Shown here: piece after piece, positions 5,134 through 6,571 of the stretch | Position numbering within the stretch: position 1 is the first letter of the stretch | Layout of the letters: the number at the start of each line of letters is the position of its first letter | NCBI GenBank assembly: GCA_902774165.1 | Contig: CACYHJ010000287.1 | Location: 1-6,571, forward strand | Length of the DNA: 6,571 nt | Origin: Oscillospiraceae bacterium | GTDB taxonomy: Bacteria; Bacillota; Clostridia; Oscillospirales; Acutalibacteraceae | Direction: 5' to 3' | Notes under the pieces: model-generated | What the model saw: only the letters and a program-made list of their open reading frames with translations | The model's database searches: none | Told to the model about the DNA's origin: nothing | Translations under genes and position numbers: made by a program

Positions 5134-6571
5134 TCATTTATAATAGACCTGTTTCGTCTGCGTCGTCGGTTCCATCGTCATATGCACGCCCAGTTTTTTG
5201 AACGCCTGCTGGTCTGCGGAGGCGAGGATCACAGAGGAATGCGCCTCAAGCCCCTTCAGCTTCGGCAGCTGCTCGATGGCCTTTTTCGCGTCCGGGTCGG
5301 TGACCGCGCAGATCGACAGAGCGATCAGAACCTCGTCGATGTGCAGACGGGGGTTGCGGTTGCCCATGTGGTTGATCTTCAGGTCCTGAATCGGTTCGAT
5401 GACCTCGGGGGAGAGCAGCAGCTTCGCGTCCGGGATATCGGCGAAATATTTCAGCGCGTTCAGAAGCATCGCGGAGGACGCGCCGATCAGCGGCGTGGTC
5501 CTGCCGGTGATGATCCTGCCGTCGGGCAGTTCGATGGCGGCGGCGGGTTCGCCGGTGGCTTCCGCCTTGACCAATGCGGCGCTGACGGTCCTTCGGTCCT
5601 CAACGGAGAGGTTCAGCGAGTTCATCAGCAGCTCGATGCGGTGCACGACGCTCGGCTCGCACAGCCCCAGCTTGAGCTGTACGGCGCTTTCGTAATAGCG
5701 GCGGATGATCTCCTGCTTCGCGGCGGCGCAGACGACCTCGTCGTCGACGATGCATTTGCCCGCCATGTTGACGCCCATGTCGGTGGGGGAGGAGTAGACA
5801 GGCTCGCCCAGAATTCTGGTGAGCATGGCGTTGACCACGGGGAACATCTCCACATCCCGGTTGTAGTTGACGGTCAGCTCGCCGTAGGCCTCCAGATGGA
5901 AGGGGTCGATCATGTTGACGTCGTTCAGGTCCGCGGTCGCCGCCTCATAGGCAACGTTGACCGGGTGCTTGAGCGGCAGGTTCCAGATGGGGAAGGTCTC
6001 AAACTTCGCGTAGCCGGCTTTCCTGCCGCGTTTGTGCTCGTGATACAGCTGCGACAGGCAGGTCGCCAGCTTGCCGCTGCCGGGGCCGGGGGCGGTGACC
6101 ACCACCAGAGAACGTTTGGTCTCGATATAGTCGTTCTTGCCGTAGCCCTCGTCGCTGACGATCAGCGGGATATTGGTGGGATAATCGGGGATGATGTAAT
6201 GCCGGTAGGTCTTGATGCCCAGCTTCTCCAGCCGCTTCTGGAACATGACCGCGGCGTGCTGCTCGGCAAAGTGGGTGATGCACACGCTGCCCACGTAAAG
6301 GCCGAAGGAACGGAACGCGTCGATCAGCCGCAGACAGTCCGCGTCGTAGGTGATGCCCAGATCGCCCCGGCGCTTGCTTTTTTCGATGTCGCCGGCGCTG
6401 ATCACGATCACGATCTCCGCCTCGTCCTTCAGCTCGCAGAGCATGCGGATCTTGCTGTCCGGCTGAAAGCCCGGCAGCACCCGGGCGGCGTGGTAATCGT
6501 CAAACAGCTTGCCGCCGAATTCCAGATACAGCTTCCCGCCGAACCGGGAGATCCTGTCCTTGATGCTCTGC
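5134..6571 (-). CDS. UPF0371/DUF1846 family protein, 5' end outside the window
   Basis: 478 residues are visible, starting QSIKDRISRFGGKLYLEFGG and ending TKQVYYK before TGA. Family members are about 500 residues, so roughly 20 N-terminal residues and the start are missing. Hallmarks, numbered in the visible part, are the LYLEFGGKLFDDYHAARVLPG block (14-34), an NIPLIVSDEGYGKNDYIE block (133-150), a glycine-rich APGPGSGK loop (160-167), KAGYAKFETFPIWNLPLKHP (184-203) and the NDVNMIDPFHLEAYGE region soon after. These are near-invariant in UPF0371 as I know it. Structures of family members exist, but no reaction is established. The glycine-rich loop looks like a nucleotide or phosphate site but does not have the G-x4-G-K-S/T spacing. 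No signal peptide or membrane segment is seen. It is the first visible gene of the minus-strand series, and any promoter lies beyond 6571. Confidence 0.9.
   Translation of the reverse strand, partial: QSIKDRISRFGGKLYLEFGGKLFDDYHAARVLPGFQPDSKIRMLCELKDEAEIVIVISAGDIEKSKRRGDLGITYDADCLRLIDAFRSFGLYVGSVCITHFAEQHAAVMFQKRLEKLGIKTYRHYIIPDYPTNIPLIVSDEGYGKNDYIETKRSLVVVTAPGPGSGKLATCLSQLYHEHKRGRKAGYAKFETFPIWNLPLKHPVNVAYEAATADLNDVNMIDPFHLEAYGELTVNYNRDVEMFPVVNAMLTRILGEPVYSSPTDMGVNMAGKCIVDDEVVCAAAKQEIIRRYYESAVQLKLGLCEPSVVHRIELLMNSLNLSVEDRRTVSAALVKAEATGEPAAAIELPDGRIITGRTTPLIGASSAMLLNALKYFADIPDAKLLLSPEVIEPIQDLKINHMGNRNPRLHIDEVLIALSICAVTDPDAKKAIEQLPKLKGLEAHSSVILASADQQAFKKLGVHMTMEPTTQTKQVYYK

Noticed and set aside
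6070..6100. Walker A P-loop ATPase assignment for the UPF0371 protein
   Set aside because: APGPGSGKL does not have the G-x4-G-K-S/T spacing and no Walker B region was recognised; it is kept only as a glycine-rich loop.

Overview
The window looks like a chromosomal stretch from a fairly GC-rich low-branching Bacillota, most likely a gut clostridial lineage of the Oscillospirales/Ruminococcaceae type. This is inferred from gene content (UPF0371/DUF1846, a GH130 mannoside phosphorylase, a Nudix-wHTH protein, a DUF4160 pair), consistent GGAGG-type ribosome binding sites, and a short GGCAACACCGCAC-ended repeat element. No database search was possible.

Left part, + strand (1-2277). The window opens inside what reads as a fragment of a COG2509-type FAD-dependent dehydrogenase. 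Within about 140 bases it runs in frame into a zinc metallopeptidase (HELWH at 741-755). The peptidase itself changes frame near 885-905 and seems to have lost an internal segment, so 1-1071 is best read as a mosaic of broken genes or, alternatively, an assembly chimera. A good sigma-A promoter (1102-1130) then drives an intact secreted or membrane-anchored metallophosphoesterase (1156-2277).

Middle (2278-2567). The gap between the convergent genes holds two blocks of 7-bp tandem repeats (2304-2325 and 2341-2390), a perfect 7-bp hairpin (2392-2408) and a strong imperfect hairpin terminator (2499-2540).

Right part, - strand (6571 down to 2568). The order of transcription is UPF0371/DUF1846 (5' end beyond the window), a 90-residue small protein, a DUF4160 gene, a GH130 phosphorylase/mannosidase and a Nudix hydrolase with a C-terminal winged helix. 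Gaps are short (27, -17, 27 and 64 nt) and most starts have a clear Shine-Dalgarno site, so this may be one transcription unit whose promoter is outside the window.

The main discovery is a 145-bp MITE-like element (4689-4833, 13-bp perfect terminal inverted repeats, flanking TTAA duplication). It has inserted after the fifth codon of the DUF4160 gene. Removing the element and one TTAA copy restores a proper DUF4160 N-terminus and its 17-nt overlap with the upstream small gene. The insertion adds 149 nt, so it shifts the frame and inactivates DUF4160, yet the duplicated TTAA leaves the stop codon of the upstream gene intact. Translation from the original DUF4160 start would now run out of frame through the element and well into the GH130 gene.
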